From Verrucomicrobiota bacterium (GTDB taxonomy: Bacteria; Verrucomicrobiota; Verrucomicrobiia; Limisphaerales; UBA8199), in contig PSRM01000032.1 in NCBI GenBank assembly GCA_003176045.1, positions 1 through 47,003 on the forward strand: a stretch of DNA of 47,003 bases, written 5' to 3'. Below are positions 20,226 to 28,023 of this stretch, in pieces (within the stretch, counting starts at the first letter, position 1; each line of letters begins with the position of its first letter). The position numbers were made by a program, and so were the translations under genes. The notes under the pieces are model-generated. The model was not told the origin of the DNA. It was given only the letters and a program-made list of their open reading frames with translations, and did not search any database.

Positions 20226-20849
20226 TCACCTTCCCCTAAACGGCCTGCCACTCTCCATCACCCGCTGCATCTCCTCAAGCAGCGGAGCCAACTCCGCCTT
20301 CGTTTGCGCGGAACTCTCGCTATAAAGCGCCTTCAACCCAATCGTCCGCACCTTCGCCTGAAGCTCCTCGCTCAACACCGGCGGCCCATTGGTCCCGTTC
20401 GCGCTCCCTCCTCCGAACCCTGGTCCCCTGCCCTGCCCTTCTCTCAGCCGCCGCAGCGCGTCATCAATCGTCCGATGCCTCTTTTCCGGCGGCAATTGTT
20501 CGAAGGATGCCAGCATCTGCTTAAACCCCGTCGGCATCGTCATCTCCAGAAAGCTGCCCTTCTCCTCCTCCGTCATTTCGCCGAACCACCCCCACGCCAA
20601 CCGCTCCAGCCGCGCACGTCGCCGATCTTCAATGGATAGCGCGTTCAGCATATCCGCCAGCTTCCGAATCGCCCGCGCCCGCTCATCGCCGCTCAGTTTG
20701 CTTAAATCCGTGGAAGCGATGTAGGCTTTCACCTTCTCCGGCGTGACCTTGGCATTGCGCGCAACGACGTAGCCGGCGATACCCAGGGTCCAAACCGCCA
20801 CCAGCGCAATTACGCAAAACCAAACCGCCCGCCACCGTGCATTGACCAT
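20226..20849 (-). CDS. membrane-anchored hypothetical protein
   Basis: A 207-residue protein with one N-terminal membrane segment (AVWFCVIALVAVWTLGIAGYVV) and a helical, charged soluble part, probably periplasmic. The middle has repeated helical turns rich in Arg/Glu (LSGDERARAIRKLADMLN, MTEEEKGSFLEMT). A Gly-rich hinge (GQGRGPGFGGGSANGTNG) comes before the last helices. I do not recognise a family. An array of twelve 7-bp repeats lies just upstream of its start codon. Confidence 0.7.
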   Translation of the reverse strand: MVNARWRAVWFCVIALVAVWTLGIAGYVVARNAKVTPEKVKAYIASTDLSKLSGDERARAIRKLADMLNALSIEDRRRARLERLAWGWFGEMTEEEKGSFLEMTMPTGFKQMLASFEQLPPEKRHRTIDDALRRLREGQGRGPGFGGGSANGTNGPPVLSEELQAKVRTIGLKALYSESSAQTKAELAPLLEEMQRVMESGRPFRGR

Positions 20850-20870
20850 GTGCTTAGTTTAGGACGGAGA

Positions 20871-20954
20871 GTCCAAAGTCCAAAGTCCAAAGTCCAAGGT
20901 CCACAGTCCAAAGTCCAAGGCCCAAGGTCCACAGTCCACAGTCCAAAGTCCACT
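20871..20954. repeat. GTCCAAA heptamer array (12 units)
   Basis: Twelve uninterrupted 7-bp units: GTCCAAA, GTCCAAG, GTCCACA and GCCCAAG variants with constant phase. It is the longest internal heptamer array here. The remainder of the 315-bp gap (20850-21164) holds no gene. Confidence 0.97.
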
Positions 20955-21120
20955 GCGGGCGAGCAGGAATTTCATAACAACCGTCTCTGAGAAACTTAGT
21001 CTGTCCAACATAAGTTAAAACGAAAGCGGTCCCGATTCTTATCGGGACACTCCAAACGCTGCGCGAGGTACGGGCCGAAATTTTGGGGCTCCAATGTCAA
21101 ACAGCCAAAAAAATATTTTT

Positions 21121-21163
21121 TAGGTCAAACTGGGTCAAATTAGGTCAAACTGAGTCAAAATGG
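21121..21163. repeat. 10-bp tandem repeat (TAGGTCAAAC)
   Basis: Four 10-bp units: TAGGTCAAAC, TGGGTCAAAT, TAGGTCAAAC, TGAGTCAAAA. It begins right after the stop codon of the gene at 21165-21965 on that gene's strand. Confidence 0.92.
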
Positions 21164-21164
21164 T

Positions 21165-21965
21165 TTAGGGATTGGAGGTTTCGTTTGAGCTTTCAGCTTG
21201 GAGTTTGGCGTGATGTTTTTGGGCGGCGACGCCGAGCTTGAAGAGCTGGGACTGAAGCTTGAGGATTTTTTCGAGGCGCGAGACGCCAGTGTCTTTTTCG
21301 CCCGTGATTATTTCCTTCACCTCGGGGCGATCGGCCCAGGCAAGAAAGCTGGTTGCGGTGCGTTGTTCCTGGTGAGTTTGTTCGAGGTTGAGCCAGCGAT
21401 CATCGAGTTCAAGGCGCTTGGAATCCAGTTCTGAGCGGCGGAGGCGGGAAAGATCGGTGGTGAGGCGACGGAGGAAATCAAGAGTATCGCGAGGGGTGGC
21501 ATCGGGAGACAGGAGATTTTGAGCGCAGGCGGCGTAATGGACGGTGAGGCAGCGAGACAAAATGGTGACGAGGTCGGAAGTGAAACCGGCTTGAGCGAGC
21601 GAATCGGGGTCACAGAGATTCGCGAGGAAGGTGGATGCATTGTGAGTGACGAGCCAGTCCCGGTAGCCGCCCTGTTTCCATTCGGTCAGGTTCGAAGGGG
21701 ACAGCGGATAGCCATCAAATTCGGAATCAACGAAAGAACGGACTTCGGGCAGGGAGTTCAGCCAATCAAGAATGGCGATGCCTTCCTGGCCGTCGAGCAG
21801 GCGCTGATTGATTTTGTCGCGGAGGTCGTTGGGCAGGCGGGCGATTTTACCACGGCGAACGCGAAGGGAGGAAGGGGGGCGATCCGCTGTTGCTGAAGCT
21901 TCTGCGGGCAATGTGTCGAGGTGTGCGGGATCGGGATTTGTGATGTCTGTTTTGTTGTTTTTCAT
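21165..21965 (-). CDS. hypothetical protein, possible DNA-binding N-terminal region
   Basis: A 266-residue soluble protein I do not recognise with confidence. The stretch RRGKIARLPNDLRDKINQRL, followed by the DGQEGIAILDWLNSLPEV helix region, resembles by eye the Mu-gp27/DUF3486 type of phage-derived helix-turn-helix protein. This is weak. The middle has LTTDLSRLRRSELDSKRLEL (helical, coiled-coil-like) and the C-terminus is helical. Proteins of this layout recur in Verrucomicrobia, so it is likely a real lineage gene. It is divergent from hsdR, with a 412-bp repeat-rich gap between. Confidence 0.65.
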   Translation of the reverse strand: MKNNKTDITNPDPAHLDTLPAEASATADRPPSSLRVRRGKIARLPNDLRDKINQRLLDGQEGIAILDWLNSLPEVRSFVDSEFDGYPLSPSNLTEWKQGGYRDWLVTHNASTFLANLCDPDSLAQAGFTSDLVTILSRCLTVHYAACAQNLLSPDATPRDTLDFLRRLTTDLSRLRRSELDSKRLELDDRWLNLEQTHQEQRTATSFLAWADRPEVKEIITGEKDTGVSRLEKILKLQSQLFKLGVAAQKHHAKLQAESSNETSNP

Positions 21966-22377
21966 AATTTTTGATTTGAGCGTAGCAAGGAGGGTGGGAC
22001 AAAAACTGTCCTATCAGTAAAAGTACGGACAAAGAATTTTTAACCGCGAAACACGCGAAATGACGCGAAATGGCCCGAATTTGGGGTAATGCGTGGTTGG
22101 GAAATGTCAAAACCGGCGGGGACGCGATTCAGGACCGGGGAAGGATTAAGAGTAAGAGAAAGATTAAGATTAAGAAAAGTAGGAGTGCGGTGGTTGTCCA
22201 TTGAGCACTACCTGGTAATTAACATTCCCCTTCCCCCTTGCGTCTTTGCATCTTTGCGCCTTTGCGTTAAATCGGTGCTTGGACTCCGAAGATTGAAAGA
22301 TTGAACTTTGAACTTTGAACTTTGAACTTTTCGACTAAACTGAATCCCGTCCCTCAAATTTAAAAGGGCCAGGCGCA
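21966..22377. repeat. repeat-filled gap upstream of hsdR
   Basis: It contains a GATTAAG-type hexamer array at 22144-22177, a CTTTGCG-type array near 22238-22268 and four perfect TTGAACT heptamers at 22301-22328, 49 bp before the hsdR ATG. No gene is supported here. Confidence 0.85.
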
Positions 22378-25044
22378 ATGGGTAGCAGCATCCCTAAATC
22401 AGCGTTCCAACCGGGCGTGAACGCGGACGAGGCCGTCCGCGACTCCGGCATCGCTCTGAACGAGGCCGATACCTGCCGCAAATTTGTCGTCCCAAAACTC
22501 CAGGCCGCCGGGTGGGACAACGAACCTCATTCCATCGCCGAGCAACGGGCGTTCACGGATGGGCGGATCGTAGTGCATGGCAATCGGGCCATTCGCCGCA
22601 AAGGCAAACGCGCCGATTACCTGTTGCGCTACACGCGCGATTTTCCACTGGCTGTTGTCGAGGCAAAGGCCGCGTACCAGCACGCGGCGCAGGGGCTGCA
22701 GCAGGCAAAGGAATACGCCCAAATCCTCGGGCTGAAATTTGCCTACGCAACAAACGGCCAAATCGTTATCGAGGCGGACGCCATCACAGGGCTGGAACGC
22801 GAAGTGGCCACCTTTCCTACGCCGGCTGAATTGTGGTCGCGTTGGAGCCGTTCGGAGCGCGGCATTTATGCCGCTTCACCGTTATTAGCTCCCGTAGCTA
22901 TTCCCTCCGCCCAGGAGCCGCGCTACTACCAACAAATTGCTATCCAGCGCGCCATCCTGGCCATTCTCCAGGGCAAACGGCGCGTGCTCATCACCATGGC
23001 CACGGGCACGGGCAAGACGGTTGTGGCGTTTCAGATTTGCTGGAAACTGTGGTCTTCGAAATGGAACGCCAAGGCCGATCCCACAAGGAAACCGCGAATT
23101 CTGTATCTGGCCGACCGCAATTTCCTGGTGGACGATCCCAAGGATAAAATCTTTGCCCCGTTCGGCGACGCGCGCTGGAAGATCGAAGGCGGCCAGATCG
23201 TGCAGAGCCGGGAGATTTATTTCTCGACCTACCAATCCATCACGAAGGACGAGCGGCGCCCAGGCCTTTACAAGGAATTCCCGCCGGACTTTTTCGATCT
23301 GATCATCGTGGATGAGTGCCATCGGGGCAGCGCGCGGGACGACTCGAACTGGCGCGAGATTCTGGACTATTTCTCGCCCGCCTATCAGCTCGGCATGACC
23401 GCCACGCCCCTGCGTGAGGAGAACAAGGACACCTATCTCTATTTCGGAAACCCGATCTATACCTACAGCCTCAAGCAAGGCATCGAGGACGGATTCCTGG
23501 CGCCGTACCGGGTGCATCGGATCGTGACACAATGGGATGCCGCCGGCTGGCGGCCCAGCAAGGATGAGCTGGACCGCTTCGGACGGCAGATTCCGGACGA
23601 AGAATATCGCACCGCCGATTTCGAGCGCATTGTGTCCCTGCGCGCCCGGACGCAGGCCATCGCGCGGCACCTGACGGATTTTCTGAAGAAGACTGATCGG
23701 TTTGGGAAGACGATTGTGTTCTGTGTGGATCAGGAGCATGCCTCCGAAATGCGCGCCGCCCTCCAGAATCTCAACACCGACCTCATCGGCACCCAGCCGG
23801 CGGGACTACAGACTACGGACCACAGACCACTGACCACTGACCGCGGAATCCCCCCTCACCCCAGCCCTCTCCCCCTCGGCGGGGGAGAGGGAGAATCGGA
23901 GCCCGCGTCTTTGCGAAAGGACGGTCGTGGTCAGACGCGGAGCGCTCTCGCCGGCGGGAGCCCGAGCCGGGCAGGCCATCCGGCACTCCCAGGGCCGTTC
24001 CCGGATTACGTGTGTCGGGTGACTGCGGATGAGGGGGACATTGGCCGCGGGCACATGCAGCGGTTTCAAGACGTCGAATCCCGCTCGCCCGTTATCCTGA
24101 CCACATCCCAACTCCTCAGCACCGGCCTCGACGCGCCGACCTGTCGGAACGTGGTCCTGGTGCGGCTCATCAATTCCATGGTCGAGTTTAAGCAGATCAT
24201 TGGCCGCGGCACACGCGTCCGGGACGAATACGGCAAACTCTGGTTCAACATCCTCGATTACACCGGCACCGCCACGCGCAATTTCGCCGACCCCGCCTTC
24301 GACGGCGATCCCGCCTTCGCCACACAGGAAGAAATTGACGAACACGGTAAGGTGAAGGAAACCGAGATTATCACCCCAGAGGAACCTGAATCCGAACCGC
24401 CTCCGCCGGAGGGCCTGATTGCTGAACCTTCAACTTTCAACCTCCAACCTTCAACCCGGAAATTCTACTTCGACGGCGGCCAGGTCCAGATCGTGTCCGA
24501 ACTCGTCCATGAACTGGATGCCGACGGCAAACAACTGCGCGTGATCAAACTCACCGACTACACGGCCGAAAAAGTGCGCACCCTTTGCTCCAGCCCCGAA
24601 GACCTGCGCGCCCGCTGGTCCGATTCGGAGCAACGTGCCGAAATCATCCGTCAGCTTGCCGAGCGCGGCATTGATTTCCAATCCATCGCCGCCCAGGCCG
24701 GCAAACCCGATGCCGACCCCTTCGATCTCCTGTGCCACCTGGCCTTCAATGCCCCTCTGCTCACAAGGCGGCAGCGGGCTGATCGGGTGAAGAAACAGCA
24801 AACCGCGTTCTTCAATTATCTTGGTCCGGAAGCGCGGGAGATTCTGGATGATCTGTTGGAGAAATACGCGGCGGATGGAGAAGTGCAGTTTACGCTGCCG
24901 GATGTCTTGAAGGTGCCGCCGATTTCGAGGCGGGGGAATGTGAATGAGATCATTGGGAAGTTTGGGGGTGCAAACGAGCTCCGAGCCGCTGTAAACAAAC
25001 TCCAATCGTTATTGTATGCGGCGGAGCCGTTGAATTTAACCTAA
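22378..25044 (+). CDS. hsdR: type I restriction enzyme, R subunit
   Basis: The motor and nuclease subunit of a type I restriction-modification complex, 888 residues. The N-terminal PD-(D/E)xK nuclease site is visible as RADYLLRY (D80) and VVEAKAAY (E95, K97). The SF2 helicase motor has MATGTGKTVVAF (Walker A), IIVDECHRG (motif II), GMTATPLR (III), STGLDAP (V) and QIIGRGTRV (VI). The C-terminal domain, which binds HsdM, is present. Four stretches are translated intergenic-type repeats: residues 15-24, 159-168, 476-541 and 683-693. The frame is open throughout, so the gene is intact, but the helicase insertion is large. The start is uncertain: ATG at 22378 or GTG at 22417. Its partners hsdM and hsdS lie 4.1 kb and 6.2 kb downstream, after an inserted cassette. 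Confidence 0.95.
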   Translation: MGSSIPKSAFQPGVNADEAVRDSGIALNEADTCRKFVVPKLQAAGWDNEPHSIAEQRAFTDGRIVVHGNRAIRRKGKRADYLLRYTRDFPLAVVEAKAAYQHAAQGLQQAKEYAQILGLKFAYATNGQIVIEADAITGLEREVATFPTPAELWSRWSRSERGIYAASPLLAPVAIPSAQEPRYYQQIAIQRAILAILQGKRRVLITMATGTGKTVVAFQICWKLWSSKWNAKADPTRKPRILYLADRNFLVDDPKDKIFAPFGDARWKIEGGQIVQSREIYFSTYQSITKDERRPGLYKEFPPDFFDLIIVDECHRGSARDDSNWREILDYFSPAYQLGMTATPLREENKDTYLYFGNPIYTYSLKQGIEDGFLAPYRVHRIVTQWDAAGWRPSKDELDRFGRQIPDEEYRTADFERIVSLRARTQAIARHLTDFLKKTDRFGKTIVFCVDQEHASEMRAALQNLNTDLIGTQPAGLQTTDHRPLTTDRGIPPHPSPLPLGGGEGESEPASLRKDGRGQTRSALAGGSPSRAGHPALPGPFPDYVCRVTADEGDIGRGHMQRFQDVESRSPVILTTSQLLSTGLDAPTCRNVVLVRLINSMVEFKQIIGRGTRVRDEYGKLWFNILDYTGTATRNFADPAFDGDPAFATQEEIDEHGKVKETEIITPEEPESEPPPPEGLIAEPSTFNLQPSTRKFYFDGGQVQIVSELVHELDADGKQLRVIKLTDYTAEKVRTLCSSPEDLRARWSDSEQRAEIIRQLAERGIDFQSIAAQAGKPDADPFDLLCHLAFNAPLLTRRQRADRVKKQQTAFFNYLGPEAREILDDLLEKYAADGEVQFTLPDVLKVPPISRRGNVNEIIGKFGGANELRAAVNKLQSLLYAAEPLNLT
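22422..22448. repeat. GCGGACGAGGCC palindrome translated at the HsdR N-terminus
   Basis: Same family as 5234-5255 and 34956-35089. It reads as ADEAVRDSG in HsdR; the GltB copies read as the related ADEAVRGSG. The conserved HsdR sequence appears to start just after it (LNEADTCRKFVV). Confidence 0.9.
22852..22883. repeat. GGAGCGCGGCATTTATGCCG element translated in HsdR
   Basis: 32 bases that match the intergenic copy at 45369-45400 at 31 of 32 positions. In HsdR it reads as SERGIYAASP (residues 159-168) in the linker between nuclease and helicase domains. Confidence 0.93.
23805..24000. repeat. repeat block translated in the HsdR helicase
   Basis: Begins with GACCACT-type heptamers (23811-23841). 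A hairpin element follows with arms CTCTCCCCCTC and GGGGGAGAG around 23866-23892, then a Gly/Pro/Ser-rich block to about 24000. Together it adds about 65 residues that look foreign between NLNTDL and FPDYVCRV. Confidence 0.88.
24425..24457. repeat. AACCTTC heptamer array translated in HsdR
   Basis: Units AACCTTC, AACTTTC, AACCTCC, AACCTTC and a partial AACCC. It reads as PSTFNLQPST (residues about 684-693) at the junction of the motor and C-terminal domains. Confidence 0.93.
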
Positions 25045-25053
25045 CATTCAATT

Positions 25054-26613
25054 ATGGGACTTCGAATTAATCTGCAGCATGCTAGTTGGCTCGCGCACAT
25101 ATTAAAACCGTCGGGTTCTGTTCCGCCGCTCAAACCAGATCGGGATTGGGAGCAGACCGAAGTGTTCAACCAATTTCTTGAACAGTTCGAGCATGACTTT
25201 TATTCCGGTATTGGTTATGAACGGCTTTGGCGTGAAGAAGTGCGAAGGCTTGCGGAAACGGTTCGTTCGGCTGGGGGACCTAAGGGATTCTCGGAGGGAG
25301 TTAGGCGGATTCGCCATTTTCTGGGTGACAGGCCGTGGACGGCACTTCTCCTTCCATCTGGCCGTGACGAAGAGCTGGATGAGCGACTTTGCGATCCTCG
25401 ACTGCTGCGCGAGGTATGTCGTATCCGACCCGATGACCCAGGCCTGATTCTCCAGTTGCAAGAACCTCCAAGAGATATCCTTGTCCTCAACGACCTCTTC
25501 CCGGCTTTCAAAACCGCGCTGGCGTCACCTAACGAATGGCCCGGCGTCCTGGTATGGCTCAATTCTGGCGATTCCAGATTCTTTACGCTGAAGGGCATCG
25601 CTGGATTTCACGAAGAACTGCGCTGGCTGTTCTCCCATCTGGCGGCAAGTCGATCGATAGATCTTGAGGAGCTCGGGATCCTGTACGGGACCGCGTTTGC
25701 CTCGAAATCGGAGCGAGTCGACGAAGTCACGATTATCCATCTCAGCGATGTTCACATTGGCTGTAAACAGGCAAGTTTGCGAGTGCCCCGGTTAACTCAA
25801 CTTGTGAGGAACATCATTCAGGAGGTGGGTGAAAACAGGAGATTCGTTATCGCGATTAGTGGCGATTTGATGGATAGCCCTGAGGAACGTAATCTTAATG
25901 AGGTTCGGGTTTTTCTCGATTCCCTGGCGAACCTGGTAGACGAGCCATTGATTACTTGTTTGGGCAACCACGACGTGCGCAAGGATGGTTATTTGTCGGA
26001 GGACTTGAAGATGACGATGCGCATTCCATCACTAGGCGATTCAGTGCGCGAGTTCTGTGATGGGAGGCTCGCGATCGTGAGCTTCAATTCCGTCATTAAG
26101 GGAAAACTTGCTCGTGGATTTGTTGGCGAGCAACAAATGGCTGATATCGCAAACCAGCTCGACCGCAACAGGCGCCTCCAAAGCGCTCGGCTTATTGGAA
26201 TGGTTCACCACCACCCGATTCCTGTCGCTGTCCCTAAATGGTATGCTCAACCTTTTTACGAGAAGTGGCTCGGAGGCGCGTTCGAGAAGACTGACGCTCT
26301 GGAAGATGCCGATGGATTCGTTTCATTCGTTGAGACACGTGGATTTGGATGCATCATTCATGGGCATAAACACATTCCTCACATTGGGAAGAGCATAGGA
26401 GGGGTTCCAATTTACGGGTGCGGAAGTAGCGTTGGTAAGGTTGATACTGTAGACAAGAGGCCTTACATGTCTGTCAATCTTATTAATTACGACCTCATAA
26501 AGAATCAGCTGTCAGCCAGGCTCTTGGCGGAACGTGTGGCAGGTGGGGGCTTAGTCGAGGATCGAAGAACGGAAATTCTCAGTATCCCACGACAGCCGAA
26601 ACGCATCAGGTAA
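25054..26613 (+). CDS. calcineurin-like metallophosphoesterase with novel N-terminal half
   Basis: A 519-residue protein starting 9 bp after hsdR. The C-terminal two-metal phosphoesterase domain is complete: LSDVHIG (D232, H234), SGDLMD (D271), GNHD (N305, H306), MVHHHPIP and HGHKH (436-440). It could cleave nucleotides, cyclic nucleotides or nucleic acid; the substrate is not predictable. The N-terminal 220 residues match nothing I know. They are helical, then alpha/beta (DILVLNDLFPAF, WPGVLVWLNSGDSRFF), and may be a sensor or partner domain. Codon use is visibly more AT-rich than in hsdR, and repeats are absent. This is the first gene of the insert splitting hsdR from hsdM. Confidence 0.85.
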   Translation: MGLRINLQHASWLAHILKPSGSVPPLKPDRDWEQTEVFNQFLEQFEHDFYSGIGYERLWREEVRRLAETVRSAGGPKGFSEGVRRIRHFLGDRPWTALLLPSGRDEELDERLCDPRLLREVCRIRPDDPGLILQLQEPPRDILVLNDLFPAFKTALASPNEWPGVLVWLNSGDSRFFTLKGIAGFHEELRWLFSHLAASRSIDLEELGILYGTAFASKSERVDEVTIIHLSDVHIGCKQASLRVPRLTQLVRNIIQEVGENRRFVIAISGDLMDSPEERNLNEVRVFLDSLANLVDEPLITCLGNHDVRKDGYLSEDLKMTMRIPSLGDSVREFCDGRLAIVSFNSVIKGKLARGFVGEQQMADIANQLDRNRRLQSARLIGMVHHHPIPVAVPKWYAQPFYEKWLGGAFEKTDALEDADGFVSFVETRGFGCIIHGHKHIPHIGKSIGGVPIYGCGSSVGKVDTVDKRPYMSVNLINYDLIKNQLSARLLAERVAGGGLVEDRRTEILSIPRQPKRIR

Positions 26614-26676
26614 AATCGCGCGATGTTTTCCGTTTAAGGCATGAAACACAGTTTGCCACCACCTCAACACTAATAG

Positions 26677-26838
26677 GATTTTCAGGACCTAACGCAGGCG
26701 GTCGCGAAACAACCATACGCGGACTTGATCACGCAAGTCTTTGGAAGCGAGGGACAAGAGCAGGATGGAATTGACGTTGGGGTCGAGGCCGAGCGTATAC
26801 GCGTCCAGGCAAAGAACCGAAGATTGTTTAAGTTATGA
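26677..26838 (+). pseudogene. remnant of a restriction-endonuclease-like domain
   Basis: An open frame without a usable ATG or GTG start; a TAG sits directly upstream at 26674. It reads DFQDLTQAVAKQPYADLITQ and then VFGSEGQEQDGIDVGVEAER, IRVQAKNRRLFKL-stop. This resembles the N-terminal PD-(D/E)xK nuclease domain of STAND-type or Mrr-like defence proteins, in which a G-x-x-G-Q-x-Q-x-G-I-D stretch precedes V-x-Q-x-K. The Asp and the Q-x-K are present. The TGA overlaps the next gene's ATG (ATGA, 26835-26838), so it was once the upstream gene of that operon. A short TTG-started product (from 26725) is possible but unlikely to fold. Confidence 0.55.
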
Positions 26839-27338
26839 ATTCTCAAGATGCTCGCAGTGCTATCGTGGGACTGAATGCAAGTCTCAAAAGAGCAGGTCTC
26901 GACTGGGTTGTTCAAGAGGTTTCGAGGGTTGTTGAGCGCGGAATCGAGGAGCGCAAGGAGGTTGCTTTTGAAAGCTTCGATGCCGCCGATGAACCAATAA
27001 AGAAGCGTGGCCGAAGGACTGAGGTGACAATAACGCGTCCATTGACGGAGATGGAGGAACTTCGAGTACTTGTGGCGTCCGTGCGAGCGTCGGTAATCGA
27101 CGTGAACGAGACTCAAGAAAAGGCGCTCCTCGGGCTCAAAACGAAGGATATGGAGAATCCGTCAATTGGCTTCCGCCCTGACATTCCGGACGGTTTCGAA
27201 GACAAAGGTTATGCTCTCACGGATGAACGGGGACGTCCTTTTGATTTGTCGCTCGCTGAAGTCGAGCGCCAGAAGCAGCGCATTTCCAAGTTGAAGACAA
27301 TCATCATGCAATTGGAGGAGATGATTCGTGCCGACTAG
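26835..27338 (+). CDS. small coiled-coil protein of the cassette, unknown function
   Basis: A 167-residue protein with no recognised family. It has an N-terminal helix pair (ARSAIVGLNASLKRAGLDW), a charged linker with KKRGRRTE, a central helix (MEELRVLVASVRASVIDVNE) and a C-terminal coiled coil (EVERQKQRISKLKTIIMQLE). The start overlaps the stop of the nuclease remnant by 4 bp and the end overlaps the next gene by 11 bp, so all are probably co-translated. It could be an adaptor or inhibitor for the nuclease/peptidase pair; this is inference from position only. Confidence 0.75.
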   Translation: MNSQDARSAIVGLNASLKRAGLDWVVQEVSRVVERGIEERKEVAFESFDAADEPIKKRGRRTEVTITRPLTEMEELRVLVASVRASVIDVNETQEKALLGLKTKDMENPSIGFRPDIPDGFEDKGYALTDERGRPFDLSLAEVERQKQRISKLKTIIMQLEEMIRAD

Positions 27339-28002
27339 CCAAGAACTCGTTGACGCCATTGGGCAGAGCCTCGGAGCTGTCGTTCAATCCGGATTTTCGA
27401 CCAGAACTGCGGCTTGCGACTCTTATGAGGTTTTCGTCTTCTCACTTGTGATTGATGCCGCTCGAAGGGTTGGGGCACAAATCAGCTATCGTAGCATCGG
27501 CATCAGTGCGCCCTTCAATGGTCAATTTACATTCAGGACAGGGCCGGGAAATATCTACTCTCGTGCCTATCCATATACGTACGCGCGGATCGAATTCAGC
27601 GGCCATGGCACCTTAGAGGTTCATGTCGGGATTTATGCCGCTGGTGTTTCAGGCGTTCGGCACGAATGTGACGTGGCCGTATTGCCGTTCGATGAGGCTG
27701 AAAACTGCAGGAGGCAGCGTGTTCACCCGAGGTGCAGCGAACTCTGGCTGGCTGCTGAGTGCAAGTTTTATTCTTCAGAACTCAGCATAGATCTCGGAAG
27801 GTCCTTTTTGGGGCTGGTAAAGGAGATTCACCAGGACAGCCGGTTCTTCGTTACTAATTCGTCCTCGGAGACGCTCGAAAAACTTTTGGCGCACCACAAA
27901 ATTCGCTGGCAACGAAAACTTGTTCCAGGAAATGCTGACTTGGTGAACCGACTTCGCTCCTTGTTCGAGGAGGTATTCCAAAACTACTTAGCCCTGGGTT
28001 AG
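27328..28002 (+). CDS. probable PD-(D/E)xK nuclease
   Basis: A 224-residue protein starting at a GTG inside the previous gene. The pattern RHECDVAVLP (D115), then LWLAAECKFY (E144, K146) on successive predicted strands, matches the D-(x)n-E-x-K active site of restriction-endonuclease-fold nucleases. The following helix (DLGRSFLGLVKEI) and strand (RFFVTNSSS) also fit that fold. An upstream helix contains E34, which could be the fourth acidic residue. It is likely a DNase, and the toxic or effector part of the cassette, but no close family is recognised by eye. It is followed after 21 bp by a metallopeptidase. Confidence 0.7.
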   Translation: MPTSQELVDAIGQSLGAVVQSGFSTRTAACDSYEVFVFSLVIDAARRVGAQISYRSIGISAPFNGQFTFRTGPGNIYSRAYPYTYARIEFSGHGTLEVHVGIYAAGVSGVRHECDVAVLPFDEAENCRRQRVHPRCSELWLAAECKFYSSELSIDLGRSFLGLVKEIHQDSRFFVTNSSSETLEKLLAHHKIRWQRKLVPGNADLVNRLRSLFEEVFQNYLALG

Positions 28003-28023
28003 AGCCGCGTATGCCACGACCAT

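Noticed and set aside
20871..20954. Possible CRISPR array
   Set aside because: Units are 7 bp with no spacers, and no cas gene is in the window. It is a simple tandem repeat.
26682..27116. 144-codon minus-strand frame opposite the coiled-coil gene
   Set aside because: The plus-strand genes there have overlaps typical of an operon and plausible proteins. The minus frame is rich in Ser/Cys/Arg shadows.
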